Assembly: GCA_012799645.1 (NCBI GenBank)
Contig: JAAZKV010000018.1
Span: forward strand, 105,519-158,087
DNA from: Candidatus Iainarchaeum sp.
GTDB lineage: Archaea; Iainarchaeota; Iainarchaeia; Iainarchaeales; JAAZKV01
DNA length: 52,569 nucleotides
Reading direction: 5' to 3'
Shown here: piece after piece, positions 32,203 to 41,805 of the stretch
Layout: each line of letters begins with the position of its first letter
Position numbering within the stretch: position 1 is the stretch's first letter
Position numbers and translations under genes: made by a program
Notes under the pieces: model-generated
Told to the model about the DNA's origin: nothing
The model's input: only the letters and a program-made list of their open reading frames with translations
Database searches by the model: none

Positions 32203-33948
32203 TTATATTCTCTCGGCTTGTTGGATTGAAGGGATTTTTTCTATTTTTTCTAAGAGTTTTTCCAGTTTTTGGTATGAAGATATTTCTATTTTTAGTATTG
32301 CTTCTAAGTATCCTGTTTTTTTTATTTTAAAGTTTGTTGATTTTAGTATTGCTCCGCTCTTTTTTATTTCTGTTAATATTTCTCCAAGTAATCCTGCTCT
32401 TTCTATTGCAGTTATTTTTATTTCTGTTGTTCCTTTTTCTTTTTCAAAAGCAATATCCACTAATTTATTTTTTGGTAGTAGTTGAATATTTTTGCAATCT
32501 TTTTTGTGTATTATTATTTTTCTTTTTGTTGTTTTTACTCCTATCACATCTTCTCCTGGTAGTGGGTGGCAACATTCAGCCATTTTTATTTTTTTAATTG
32601 ATTGTCCTTTTTGAGGGGTTGTTGTTTTTTTCGGAGAGGTTTTTATTTTAAAATAATTTTTTATTTTTGATTTAGCTTTTTCTGATACTACATAGTTTAA
32701 CCAGTTTTTTTGTATTGTTGGTTTTGCTGCAGTTATTATTTCTACTTTGTCAAGGTTTTTTAGTTTTGTTTCAATTGGCGCGATTTCCCCGTTTATTTTT
32801 GTTTTAAATATTTTTTTTCCGATTTCTGTGTGTACCGCGAATGCAAAATCTATTGGGGTTGCTTCTTGTGGTAACACAATTGCTTCATTTTTTGGAGTGA
32901 ATGCAAATATTTTTTTTCCAAGGTTTCTTTTTTTGAAAGTATCTTCTCCTGCTGATTTTTGCCATTCTATTAGTTGTCTTTCCCAGCTTATTTCTTTTTC
33001 CAGTTCTTTGAATTTTTTTACTCTTTTGTATTGCCAGTATAAACTTGATTCTATTCGTAGGTGTTGTTCCCAGGTTCTTATTTGAAATTCAATAATGTCT
33101 TTGTTTCTAATTACTGCGGTGTGTATGCTTTGGTATCCGTTACTTTTTGGTTTTGCGATGTAATCATCAAATGCTTCTTGTATTATTTCATATTTTGAAT
33201 GAACTATTCCTAGTGCTTCGTAGCATTGTTTTTCTTTTTCACAAATTATTCTTATCCCATATAGATCATACATTTGGTTAAATGACACTCTTTTTAGTTT
33301 TTCATATATTGATTTAAAGTTTTTTGGTCTTCCGTGCACTTTTATTTTTATTTTTTCTTTTTCAAATAGTTTTTCCACTTCTTTTTGTATTTGTAAAATT
33401 AGTTCTTCTCTTTCTTTTCTACTTTTTTTCACCATTTTTTTTATTTTTTGGTATGCTTGTGGGTTTTGTTGTTTGAACACATAATCTTGTATTTGCCAAT
33501 CAACTCCGCTTATCCCATATTTTATTGCGAGAGGGGAGTAAATATTTTCAGCTATTTTTATTTTTTGTTCTTTTTCTTCTTCGTTTATTTCTCTTAAATT
33601 TATTGCGCATTCTGTTACTTTGATTATTATTGGTTCAAGGGTGGTGGTGATAGTGGTTATTAGTTCGCTTAGGGTAGTGTTATCAATTTTGTTAATGTTT
33701 GTTTCAATTATTTCTTCAATATTTACACATTCTTTCGTGATTTGCGCGGTTTTTTCTCCATATTTTTCTTTTATTTCTTCGTAAGTTGTTTTGTTTTTGT
33801 ATAGTGTGTTTTGTAATATTGCTGCGAGTATTGCTTCTTCTTCTAATTGTTTTTGTTTTAGGATAGTTATTATTTTTTCTAATTTTTCAATGTTTTCGTT
33901 TTCGTTTCTTTCTTTGACAAACCTTAGTGCATTTTCTTCTCGGTTCAT
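32203..33948 (-). CDS. RelA/SpoT homologue: (p)ppGpp synthetase with decayed HD domain
   Basis: This 581-residue protein has the full long-RSH order: HD region (about 35-130), synthetase (about 200-310), TGS (about 346-407), Cys/His conserved region (AECCHPLPGED, 458-467) and ACT (about 508-581). Synthetase motifs are kept: GRPKNFKSIYEK, YDLYGIRII, DDYIAKPKSNGYQSIHT and EFQIRT. The acidic EAFDD motif before YIAKPK resembles the EFDD of RelA-type synthetases. In the HD region the metal-binding HDxxED is replaced by QNTLYKN (46-52), so hydrolysis should be lost. It thus looks like a synthetase-only enzyme, likely ribosome-associated. ATTATTAAAAAAG (about 33975) predicts leaderless ATG 33948. 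RSHs are uncommon in archaea. Confidence 0.92.
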   Translation of the reverse strand: MNREENALRFVKERNENENIEKLEKIITILKQKQLEEEAILAAILQNTLYKNKTTYEEIKEKYGEKTAQITKECVNIEEIIETNINKIDNTTLSELITTITTTLEPIIIKVTECAINLREINEEEKEQKIKIAENIYSPLAIKYGISGVDWQIQDYVFKQQNPQAYQKIKKMVKKSRKEREELILQIQKEVEKLFEKEKIKIKVHGRPKNFKSIYEKLKRVSFNQMYDLYGIRIICEKEKQCYEALGIVHSKYEIIQEAFDDYIAKPKSNGYQSIHTAVIRNKDIIEFQIRTWEQHLRIESSLYWQYKRVKKFKELEKEISWERQLIEWQKSAGEDTFKKRNLGKKIFAFTPKNEAIVLPQEATPIDFAFAVHTEIGKKIFKTKINGEIAPIETKLKNLDKVEIITAAKPTIQKNWLNYVVSEKAKSKIKNYFKIKTSPKKTTTPQKGQSIKKIKMAECCHPLPGEDVIGVKTTKRKIIIHKKDCKNIQLLPKNKLVDIAFEKEKGTTEIKITAIERAGLLGEILTEIKKSGAILKSTNFKIKKTGYLEAILKIEISSYQKLEKLLEKIEKIPSIQQAERI

Positions 33949-34160
33949 ATAAATAATTTAAAGAGTTCTTTTTTAATAATATTTTCCTTCCTTTTATTTT
34001 GTTTTTGTGTTTTTCTTCGTTTTTGGTTTTTTTCGTTTAGGTTTTTTACATAGTGTTCTTTTCTCCATTTTACTTTAAATTTTTTTTGTTTCTTTTTCTA
34101 ATTTTTTTATCCGATATGGTTTTATTATGGTTTAGTTATTTATTTGTTAGGTGGTTGTGG

Positions 34161-34466
34161 ATGGTTGTTCCAGTTTTTGAAAATGTTGAATTTATTAAAT
34201 TTCCTGATGTTGATGAATCAGATTTATCAATTCTTAATAAATCCTTGTTCCATTTTTTCAAAAGAGCCCCTAATGGCAAATTAAACTTGACTCATAAGAG
34301 TTACAATAAGGGTGGATTTAAAACTCAACACGAGATTAATGGTAGATTGTTGATTAATGGTCAAGAGTATTTTGCGAGTGTTGTTTCTTGGGAATTTTTG
34401 GATTCCGTTCAAAAAGTTTTAGATAAATTAAGTAGGAAAGTGCGTAAAGCACGTTCCCAAAAATGA
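34161..34466 (+). CDS. HPF/RaiA-like ribosome hibernation factor (candidate)
   Basis: The 101-residue protein follows the beta-alpha-beta-beta-beta-alpha plan of HPF. The end, INGQEYFASVVSWEFLD then SVQKVLDKLSRKVRKARSQK, aligns by eye with E. coli HPF (VNGGEIHASAEGQDMYAAID then a DKLARQLTKHKDK end). The first part (DESDLSILNKSLFHFFKR) fits the HPF first helix, and the basic Lys/Arg tail would contact rRNA. AGGTGGT sets ATG 34161; the longer frame from 34053 would add a hydrophobic segment upstream of that site. It is divergent from the RelA/SpoT homologue, so stringent signalling and hibernation may share a promoter region. The assignment is by pattern. Confidence 0.6.
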   Translation: MVVPVFENVEFIKFPDVDESDLSILNKSLFHFFKRAPNGKLNLTHKSYNKGGFKTQHEINGRLLINGQEYFASVVSWEFLDSVQKVLDKLSRKVRKARSQK

Positions 34467-34615
34467 TTGTTCCAATGGTTGCATTTTGAATGTGCTTTGG
34501 GGGGGTTTGTCCTTCTTGTTTTAGCGATTTTTTGTTTGTAGCGTGTTTTTAATTTTGATCTTTTTCTTTTTTTATTTGTTTCTTGTTTTGTTTTATTTTT
34601 TTAATTTTAGTGTTT

Positions 34616-34915
34616 TTATTTTCTTTTCTTTTTTGGTGCACTTTTCTTTTTTGTTGCTTTTTTTGTTGTTTTTTTAGCTGGTTTTTTTGCAGGTTTCTTT
34701 TTTGGTGCACTTTTCTTTTTTGTTGCTTTTGTTACTTTTTTTGTTGTTTTTGTTTTCACACTTTTTTTAGGTTTATTAATGGTTTTAGGTTTAGTGCTTT
34801 TTGAAGATACAGTTTCTCCTTTCTCTTCTTGAAGTTCTTTTCTCATTTGTTCAATTAGTTCTTTAACCGACATTTTCTTTTCAAATACCATTTGGATTTC
34901 CTCCAATAAACTCAT
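34616..34915 (-). CDS. Lys/Ala/Pro-rich basic protein (histone H1-like tail)
   Basis: The 99-residue protein has a short helical N-terminus (MSLLEEIQMVFEKKMSVKEL IEQMRKELQEE) and a long basic tail built from KKSAPKKKPAKK and TKKATKKKSAPKKKRK repeats. At the DNA level the tail includes a 37-bp direct repeat. Such tails bind DNA or rRNA non-specifically; the N-terminal helix may dimerise. TTTTTATATAC 21-26 nt upstream supports the leaderless ATG 34915, rejecting the longer frame to 34951. It shares its terminus with the 27-residue peptide. Confidence 0.75.
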   Translation of the reverse strand: MSLLEEIQMVFEKKMSVKELIEQMRKELQEEKGETVSSKSTKPKTINKPKKSVKTKTTKKVTKATKKKSAPKKKPAKKPAKKTTKKATKKKSAPKKKRK

Positions 34916-35094
34916 CAATTTACGCTTTAGGTATATAAAAACCTTTCCCAAAAATTAAGCTTTATACATAATATTTTTCTTTTTCGCCCTTATCCTTATT
35001 TGTTTTCATTTAAATGAAGATTTATGTAGAAGTTTGGTGTTTTTTATTTAGTGTTTTTTGAATGTTTTTTTGTTTTTTTGGACGGGGGAGAAAT

Positions 35095-36533
<1,439 letters not shown>

Positions 36534-36737
36534 AAAATTAATATGTAATGTGCAAATCAAAATTTAATTTAGTGTGAATTGATTTTGGTTCTTTGGTTTG
36601 TGTTTTTTTTTTATTTGTTCAAAAATATGTTTGATTATTTTTTTAATTATTTTTTTGATTATTTTTTTGTTGTTTTGTTTTTTATGTGGTTTTGTTAATT
36701 TTGTTTTTTGTTTTATTTTGTTTTTTGTTAAAAGTTT

Positions 36738-36766
36738 TTTTGCAGAGGTGCTTTCCCTCTGCAAAA
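36738..36766. terminator. 11-bp hairpin between tgt and radA
   Basis: TTTTGCAGAGG pairs perfectly with CCTCTGCAAAA around a 7-nt loop, with T-rich sequence on the tgt side. It lies between convergent genes and could end both transcripts. Confidence 0.6.
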
Positions 36767-36789
36767 TTTTAGTATTATTTTGTTGTTTT

Positions 36790-37740
36790 TTATTCTAGAT
36801 CTTCAATTCCATTTTCTGTAATTCTGTAGATTGCTTCTCCGTCAGGTAGTGATGGTGAGTCAACTAGTTTTGCTACTCTTTTGTCTTCTTTACTTTTTCT
36901 TAAGTATAATCTGGTTTTTGATGCGTGCCCTACTACGTTTCCTCCTACGGGTTCTGTTGGGTCTCCAAATAATATGTCAGGTCTTGACATTACTTGGTTT
37001 GTTACTAGTACTGCGATGTTGTTTATTTCTGCTGTTTTTTGCAGTGTTCTCATGTGTTTGTTTAATCTTTGTTGTCTTTCCGCTAGTGTTCCTCTTCCAA
37101 TGAACTCTGCTCTGAATTGTGCTGTTAGTGAATCAACTATTAGTAATTTTACATTTTTTTCTTTTATCATTTCAGTTGCTTTTTCTGCGAGTATCATTTG
37201 GTGTTCTGCGTTGTATGCTCTTGCTACAAAAATATTTTTTAGGGCGGCATCCACATCAAGTCCGAATCTTTTCGCTACTTGAATTACTCTTTCCGGTCTG
37301 AAAGAATTTTCTGAATCAATGTATAAGCAGGTTCCTTCTAGTCCTCCTTGTTCTAGTGGTAGTTGTACTGTTACTGCTGTTTGGAATGCCCATTGTGATT
37401 TTCCTGCAGCCATTTTTCCGTAAATTTCTGTGATTGATTGGGTTTCTATTCCTCCCCCAATTAAAGAATCAAGTTCTTTACTTCCTGTAGTGATTCTTCC
37501 TACAAGTTTTCTTTTTTCTGCGAGTACATCAGCTGATTCGAATCCCATTTCTAGCGTGTCTCTTGCTGCTTTTATTGCTTTTTCCGCAGTTCCTTCTCCT
37601 ATTCCTGCTACTTCTTTTAGTTCCATTACACTTGCAACAGCCATTGATTCTATTGTTTTAAAACCAGCATCTTCTAATTTTTTTGCTGCTGCATCCCCAA
37701 TTCCGGGCAAATCAGATACTTTTTTTATTTCCTTAGCCAT
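36790..37740 (-). CDS. radA: DNA recombinase RadA
   Basis: The 316-residue protein is the archaeal Rad51 orthologue, which forms nucleoprotein filaments for strand exchange. The N-terminal helix-hairpin-helix domain (DLPGIGDAAAKKLEDAGF ... AGIGEGTAEKAI) is followed by the polymerisation/core region, Walker A GKMAAGKS (variant of GEFGSGKT), LYIDSENSF, Walker B KLLIVDSLTAQFR, FIGRGTLAERQQRLNKHM, and L2 loop NNIAVLVTNQVMSRP. Length is normal and there is no intein. GAGGTGAAAA sets ATG 37740. It is divergent from the dCMP deaminase gene. Confidence 0.97.
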   Translation of the reverse strand: MAKEIKKVSDLPGIGDAAAKKLEDAGFKTIESMAVASVMELKEVAGIGEGTAEKAIKAARDTLEMGFESADVLAEKRKLVGRITTGSKELDSLIGGGIETQSITEIYGKMAAGKSQWAFQTAVTVQLPLEQGGLEGTCLYIDSENSFRPERVIQVAKRFGLDVDAALKNIFVARAYNAEHQMILAEKATEMIKEKNVKLLIVDSLTAQFRAEFIGRGTLAERQQRLNKHMRTLQKTAEINNIAVLVTNQVMSRPDILFGDPTEPVGGNVVGHASKTRLYLRKSKEDKRVAKLVDSPSLPDGEAIYRITENGIEDLE

Positions 37741-37929
37741 ATTTTTCACCTCTAGTTCAAGCGTTTTTTAGGCACTTACACTCTTGGCATTAGTGTTGCC
37801 TTTTACGCTAACTACAATTATTTTGTGTTCCGTTCTTTTTAAACACTTTTTGAGTGCGATGCCGGTGGTGGTTGGTTTTGTTTTTTTGTTTGGAATTGTG
37901 TTTTTATATTTTTTGTATTTGTTTTTGTT

Positions 37930-38454
37930 ATGAGTGAAGAGTTTGGGGTTTCTCGTCCTACTTGGGATGAGTATTTTATGTTATCAGCAATTATTGCTGC
38001 TTCTCGTTCTTCTTGTATTAAGTTCAAATCAGGGGCTGTGATTGTAAAAAATAAAAGAATTATTTGTTCTGGTTATAATGGAGTTGCTCCTGGGGTTCAT
38101 TCTTGTTTTGATTTGGGTTATTGTAGAAAAGAACAAGCAGGGGTGGATTGGGGGACAAAAGGATCAGGGCATTGTTTAGCTACTCACGCAGAAGCGAATG
38201 CGATTGTTCAAAATCACGAAAAAGATTTAACAGGAGCGACAATGTATTGTTTGCATTTTCCTTGCAATGAGTGCGCAAAATTAATTGCTTCAAGTGGAAT
38301 AAAAGAAGTTGTTTTTTTGAAACACTACAAAGACACTGTTCCAAAAGCCCAAGAAATATTTGCTTTTTCAGGAGTGAAGTTTAGAAAATTAGAAATGGAT
38401 TATGATAAACAATTAAAATTAATTGAAAAAGTAATGAAATCAACAAGAGAATAA
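37930..38454 (+). CDS. dCMP deaminase
   Basis: The 174-residue zinc deaminase carries the HAE motif (ATHAEANAIV) and PCxxC (FPCNECAKL), with an insertion containing extra Cys and His (HSCFDLGYCRK) typical of dCMP deaminases. It converts dCMP to dUMP, the substrate of ThyX (39163-39921). Length matches the family. ATG 37930 follows a T-rich promoter; no Shine-Dalgarno is seen. Its stop codon lies in the first unit of a 12-bp tandem array. Confidence 0.92.
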   Translation: MSEEFGVSRPTWDEYFMLSAIIAASRSSCIKFKSGAVIVKNKRIICSGYNGVAPGVHSCFDLGYCRKEQAGVDWGTKGSGHCLATHAEANAIVQNHEKDLTGATMYCLHFPCNECAKLIASSGIKEVVFLKHYKDTVPKAQEIFAFSGVKFRKLEMDYDKQLKLIEKVMKSTRE

Positions 38455-38530
38455 TTAAGAGAATAATTAAGAGAGTAATTAAGAGAGTAATTAAGAGAGT
38501 AATTGGGGGAGTAATTGAGAGAATAATTAT
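38447..38530. repeat. Seven tandem 12-bp repeats (GAGARTAATTAA) at a stop codon
   Basis: Seven head-to-tail copies: two GAGAATAATTAA, two GAGAGTAATTAA, GAGAGTAATTGG, GGGAGTAATTGA and GAGAATAATTAT. The first copy contains the last codons and TAA stop of the dCMP deaminase gene. Confidence 0.9.
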
Positions 38531-38550
38531 TTAAAAAATATTTTTGAGTT

Positions 38551-38946
38551 CTACTTTTCTTTTATTATTTTTACTATTATTTTTCTTTCTCTTGGTCCAT
38601 CAAATTCAAAAAAATAAATTCCGTCCCACGTTCCGAGAACTAATTGTTTGTTTTCAATTATTAGTGTTTTTTCTTTTCCTACTATTGTTGATTTTAAGTG
38701 TGCGTCACTATTTCCTTCCGCGTGTAAGTAATTTATTTTTGGAACAATTTTTTCAAGAGCATTAATTAGATCAGTTTCCACATTAGGATCAGCGTTTTCG
38801 TTAATAATTATTCCCGCAGTGGTGTGCGGAGTATATATTACACAAATCCCTGTTATTGTTTTTGTTTTAGAAACAATTTTTTTAATTTGATTAGTAATAT
38901 CAATTAATTCGTTTCTTTTTTTTGTTTTTATTTTAATTTCTATCAA
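38551..38946 (-). CDS. YjbQ/UPF0047 family protein
   Basis: The 131-residue protein is a complete YjbQ-family member: DITNQIKKIV, ICVIYTPHTTAGIIINEN, NYLHAEGNSDAHLKSTIVG, LGTWDGIYFFEFDGPRERK. The conserved His and Asp cluster binds metal. Some members show thiamine-phosphate synthase activity in vitro, but the physiological role is unsettled. TTG 38946 is chosen as start because AGGAGGG stands seven nt before it; the longer frame from 38973 begins upstream of that site. It is convergent with the dCMP deaminase repeats. Confidence 0.9.
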   Translation of the reverse strand: MIEIKIKTKKRNELIDITNQIKKIVSKTKTITGICVIYTPHTTAGIIINENADPNVETDLINALEKIVPKINYLHAEGNSDAHLKSTIVGKEKTLIIENKQLVLGTWDGIYFFEFDGPRERKIIVKIIKEK

Positions 38947-39162
38947 AAAATCCCTCCTAAATTTTTGCCCCAAAAAAGTTGTCCAACAAATAATGTTATT
39001 TTATTTATTTGTTTTTTTAATTGTTCATTTCCTATTTTGTTTTTTGTTTTCTTGTTGTTTGTTTTTTTTATTATTTTTTCTCTTTTTATTATTTTTTTGT
39101 TTGAATTTATTTTTTGTTCGGTTGTTTTTTTGTTTTTCATTTTATTTTTTTAAGTTGTTTTT

Positions 39163-39921
39163 TTATTTTTGTTCTTCGTTTGTTGTTGTGTATTTTTCGT
39201 AGAGGTCAATGAATATGTCCGGCGTGTATTTCATTGCTTCTTCTAGTAGCATTGCTGATAATCTTCTTATTTCCCATTCTGCATGTTTGTCTAATCTTAG
39301 TTTGAATAGGTGTCTTAGTGCTCGTGCGTTAGCAAAGAACGAACAGTGGGATGCGAAACTCACCGGCATTACTTTTCTTCCATCTTGTTTTGTTGATCCG
39401 AGTTCAAGTTTTTTGTCATATAATTCAATTGCTTTTTTGTTTATTTCTTCATCAAGTGCCAATAGTTCTTTTACTTTTGCTTCATCAGTAATATAATCAT
39501 AAGTGTTGTACACAAATTGGTTTCCTGATGCTTTCACATATCTTGTGCTTCTAAAACTCCACCCTATTCCAATTTTGTGTCGTGTCCATTGTGCTTGGAG
39601 TGCTTTGCTTACTCCATCAACATCAAAAACATAATTCACTGCTTGTAGCGGGGTGTCGTGTCCCATTTGTACAAGTTTTCGAGTTAGTTGTTTGTCAAGT
39701 TCGTTATTTGCTTTTGGATCATCAGTGTATTTTGTGGTTGATTCCCAACAATGCCTTGATGTGTAAGCAGCAAGAGTGTTTGAATCAACTCCGCTTTCTT
39801 TCATTTCTTTAGTTGGTTCAGTTATCGCAATAAGTTTAACACTCGGTTCAACATTCCTGTAAACATTTTTTCTCAATTCTTTCCAAGGATCTTTAAGTCC
39901 TATTCCTGTTCGCAAATCCAT
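39163..39921 (-). CDS. thyX: Flavin-dependent thymidylate synthase ThyX
   Basis: The 252-residue enzyme converts dUMP to dTMP using methylene-THF and FADH2. It shows the TSRHCWES region, the ThyX signature QWTRHKIGIGWSFRSTRY (114-128 for the RHK to RY part) and the C-terminal SFFANARALRHLFKLRL and AEWEIRRLS. The signature is not canonical: it reads RHK then eight residues to Ser, versus RHRx7S. GAGGGG seven to eight nt upstream gives start ATG 39921. The dCMP deaminase and SHMT genes beside it supply its substrates. Confidence 0.93.
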   Translation of the reverse strand: MDLRTGIGLKDPWKELRKNVYRNVEPSVKLIAITEPTKEMKESGVDSNTLAAYTSRHCWESTTKYTDDPKANNELDKQLTRKLVQMGHDTPLQAVNYVFDVDGVSKALQAQWTRHKIGIGWSFRSTRYVKASGNQFVYNTYDYITDEAKVKELLALDEEINKKAIELYDKKLELGSTKQDGRKVMPVSFASHCSFFANARALRHLFKLRLDKHAEWEIRRLSAMLLEEAMKYTPDIFIDLYEKYTTTNEEQK

Positions 39922-40244
39922 TTCAACAACCCCTCTTATTGAATAAATCCTATTCAATTTAAATTACTAACTAAATATTGTCCAAGAAATAATGTATTTA
40001 TTTTTTTGAAGGTTTAGTTTGATGTATTTTGGGTTGTTTTTTTTTGTTTGTGCTTATTTTTTTTGAAAAAATATTTTTGCATTAATATTGTTTTTTTGTT
40101 TTAGTTTTTATTTTAATTTTTTTAATTTTTTGTTTATTGTTTGTTTTTTTTAATTATTTTTTTATTAAAATTTTTTTTGATAATTATTTTTTTCAGATTT
40201 GTTTTTATTTTGATTAGTTCTATTGTGGTTGGAGGGGGTTGTTT
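39922..40244. other. Intergenic 320 bp, T-rich
   Basis: Very T-rich spacer between the divergent thyX and glyA. It contains the thyX Shine-Dalgarno and the glyA site GGAGGGGG (40231-40238). I see no other gene or notable repeat. Confidence 0.35.
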
Positions 40245-41483
40245 TTGTTCGCTAATTTAAAAAATTTTGATTCAGTTATTCATGATTTAATTCTTGCTGA
40301 AAAAGAGAGGCAAATGAGTGGGTTGGAATTAATTCCTAGTGAAAATTTGGTTTCTCCTGCAGTAATGGAGGCTCTTGCTTCTTACCCTGTAAATAAATAC
40401 GCGGAAGGTTATCCTGGGCATAGATATTATGGAGGAAACGAGGTTATTGATCAAATTGAACAATTAGCGATTGATAGAGCAAAAGAATTGTTTGGTGCGG
40501 AGCATGTTAATGTTCAACCAAACTCTGGTTCTCCAGCAAATATGGCAATGTATCAAGCTCTCCTAAAAGTCGGTGATAAAGCAATGGGACTAAAACTCAC
40601 CGAAGGTGGCCACTTGACTCACGGACATAAAGTAAATTTTTCAGGAAAACTATACAATTTTGTTCAATATGGGGTTGAGAAAGAAACAGAATTGCTTGAC
40701 TATGATAAAATAAGAAAACAAGTTCTTGAAGAAAAACCAAAACTATTATTATCAGGTTATACCGCGTATCCTCGTTCTATTGATTTTAAAGAGTTTAGAA
40801 ATATTTGTGACGAAGCAGGGTGTTTTTGTGTTGCGGACATTTCTCATATTGGGGGATTGTGTGCGAGCGGATTGCACGAGAACCCTGTTCCTTATTTTGA
40901 TGTAGTAACAACAACTACTCACAAAACATTGAGGGGTCCAAGATCAGCAATAATTATGTGCAAGGAAGAGTTTGCTAATAAAATAGATAAAGCAGTTTTT
41001 CCTGGTCTTCAAGGAGGGCCACACGAACACATAATTGCTGCTAAAGCAGTGGCGTTTAAAGAAGCTCTTGAATCAGATTTCAAAAAATACTCTGAACAAG
41101 TAGTAAAAAACGCCAAAGTTCTTGCAAGCGAGTTAATGAATTTTGGTTACAGGTTAGTTACTAATGGGACTGACAATCACTTAATTTTGGTTGATGTGAG
41201 AAAAAGCGGGATTAGTGGGAGTGAAGCGGAGAGTGTTCTTGAAAAAGCAGGGATTTATTGTAACAAAAACACTATTCCTTACGAAACAGGTTCTCCATGG
41301 GATCCGAGCGGAATAAGAATAGGAACACCGGTTCTAACAACAAGAGGAATGAAAGAAAACGAAATGAAAATAGTTGCAAGTTTCATTAACTCCGCACTCA
41401 ACTCAAAAAATGATGAAACAAAATTATCAAAAATAAAAAACGATGTGAAAGAATTTTGCAAAGATTATATTTTTTACAAATGA
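40245..41483 (+). CDS. glyA: Serine hydroxymethyltransferase
   Basis: The 412-residue PLP enzyme interconverts serine and glycine and makes methylene-tetrahydrofolate (or the pterin analogue), the one-carbon donor of ThyX. Conserved blocks: GLELIPSENLVSPAV, YAEGYPGHRYYGGNE, NVQPNSGSPANMA, and the PLP-lysine motif TTTTHKTLRGPRSA. The length is usual. The start is TTG 40245, with GGAGGGGG six nt upstream; TTG 40239 abuts this site. It is divergent from thyX and precedes nrdD on the same strand after a 320-nt gap. Confidence 0.95.
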   Translation: MFANLKNFDSVIHDLILAEKERQMSGLELIPSENLVSPAVMEALASYPVNKYAEGYPGHRYYGGNEVIDQIEQLAIDRAKELFGAEHVNVQPNSGSPANMAMYQALLKVGDKAMGLKLTEGGHLTHGHKVNFSGKLYNFVQYGVEKETELLDYDKIRKQVLEEKPKLLLSGYTAYPRSIDFKEFRNICDEAGCFCVADISHIGGLCASGLHENPVPYFDVVTTTTHKTLRGPRSAIIMCKEEFANKIDKAVFPGLQGGPHEHIIAAKAVAFKEALESDFKKYSEQVVKNAKVLASELMNFGYRLVTNGTDNHLILVDVRKSGISGSEAESVLEKAGIYCNKNTIPYETGSPWDPSGIRIGTPVLTTRGMKENEMKIVASFINSALNSKNDETKLSKIKNDVKEFCKDYIFYK

Positions 41484-41805
41484 ATTATGTTTTTTCACAT
41501 TTTTTATTTTATTTTTATTTTTTTTATTTTATTTTTATTTTTTTGTCCTTAATTGAATTTTTTTCCTAATTTTTTTAATTGTTTTTTTTAGTTTTTCTAA
41601 CTTTTTTTGTATTTGTTTTCCAATATTTTTTTAGTTTTTCTTTTTTTGTTTCTTTTTTGGTTTGTTTTTTGGTTTGTAGGAGTTTTTCAAGTAATCTTTA
41701 TAAACTACTTCGCGTTTGTTCTTTTTACATTTTGTTTTTTTAAATTTTTTTTTGAAAAAAGTTTTGTTTGTTTAGGATTTTGTTTTTTGCCGTAGAGTGA
41801 GTTTT
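41484..41805. other. Intergenic 320 bp before nrdD
   Basis: T-rich spacer with a 20-nt direct repeat (TTTATTTTATTTTTATTTTT-like) after the glyA stop. TTTATAAAC (41698-41706) is the clearest TATA box and predicts an nrdD leader of roughly 75-80 nt. No gene seen. Confidence 0.4.

Noticed and set aside
36564-36764. 66-codon minus-strand frame rich in KIIKK
   Set aside because: Arises from A/T repeats and reads through the hairpin at 36738-36766.
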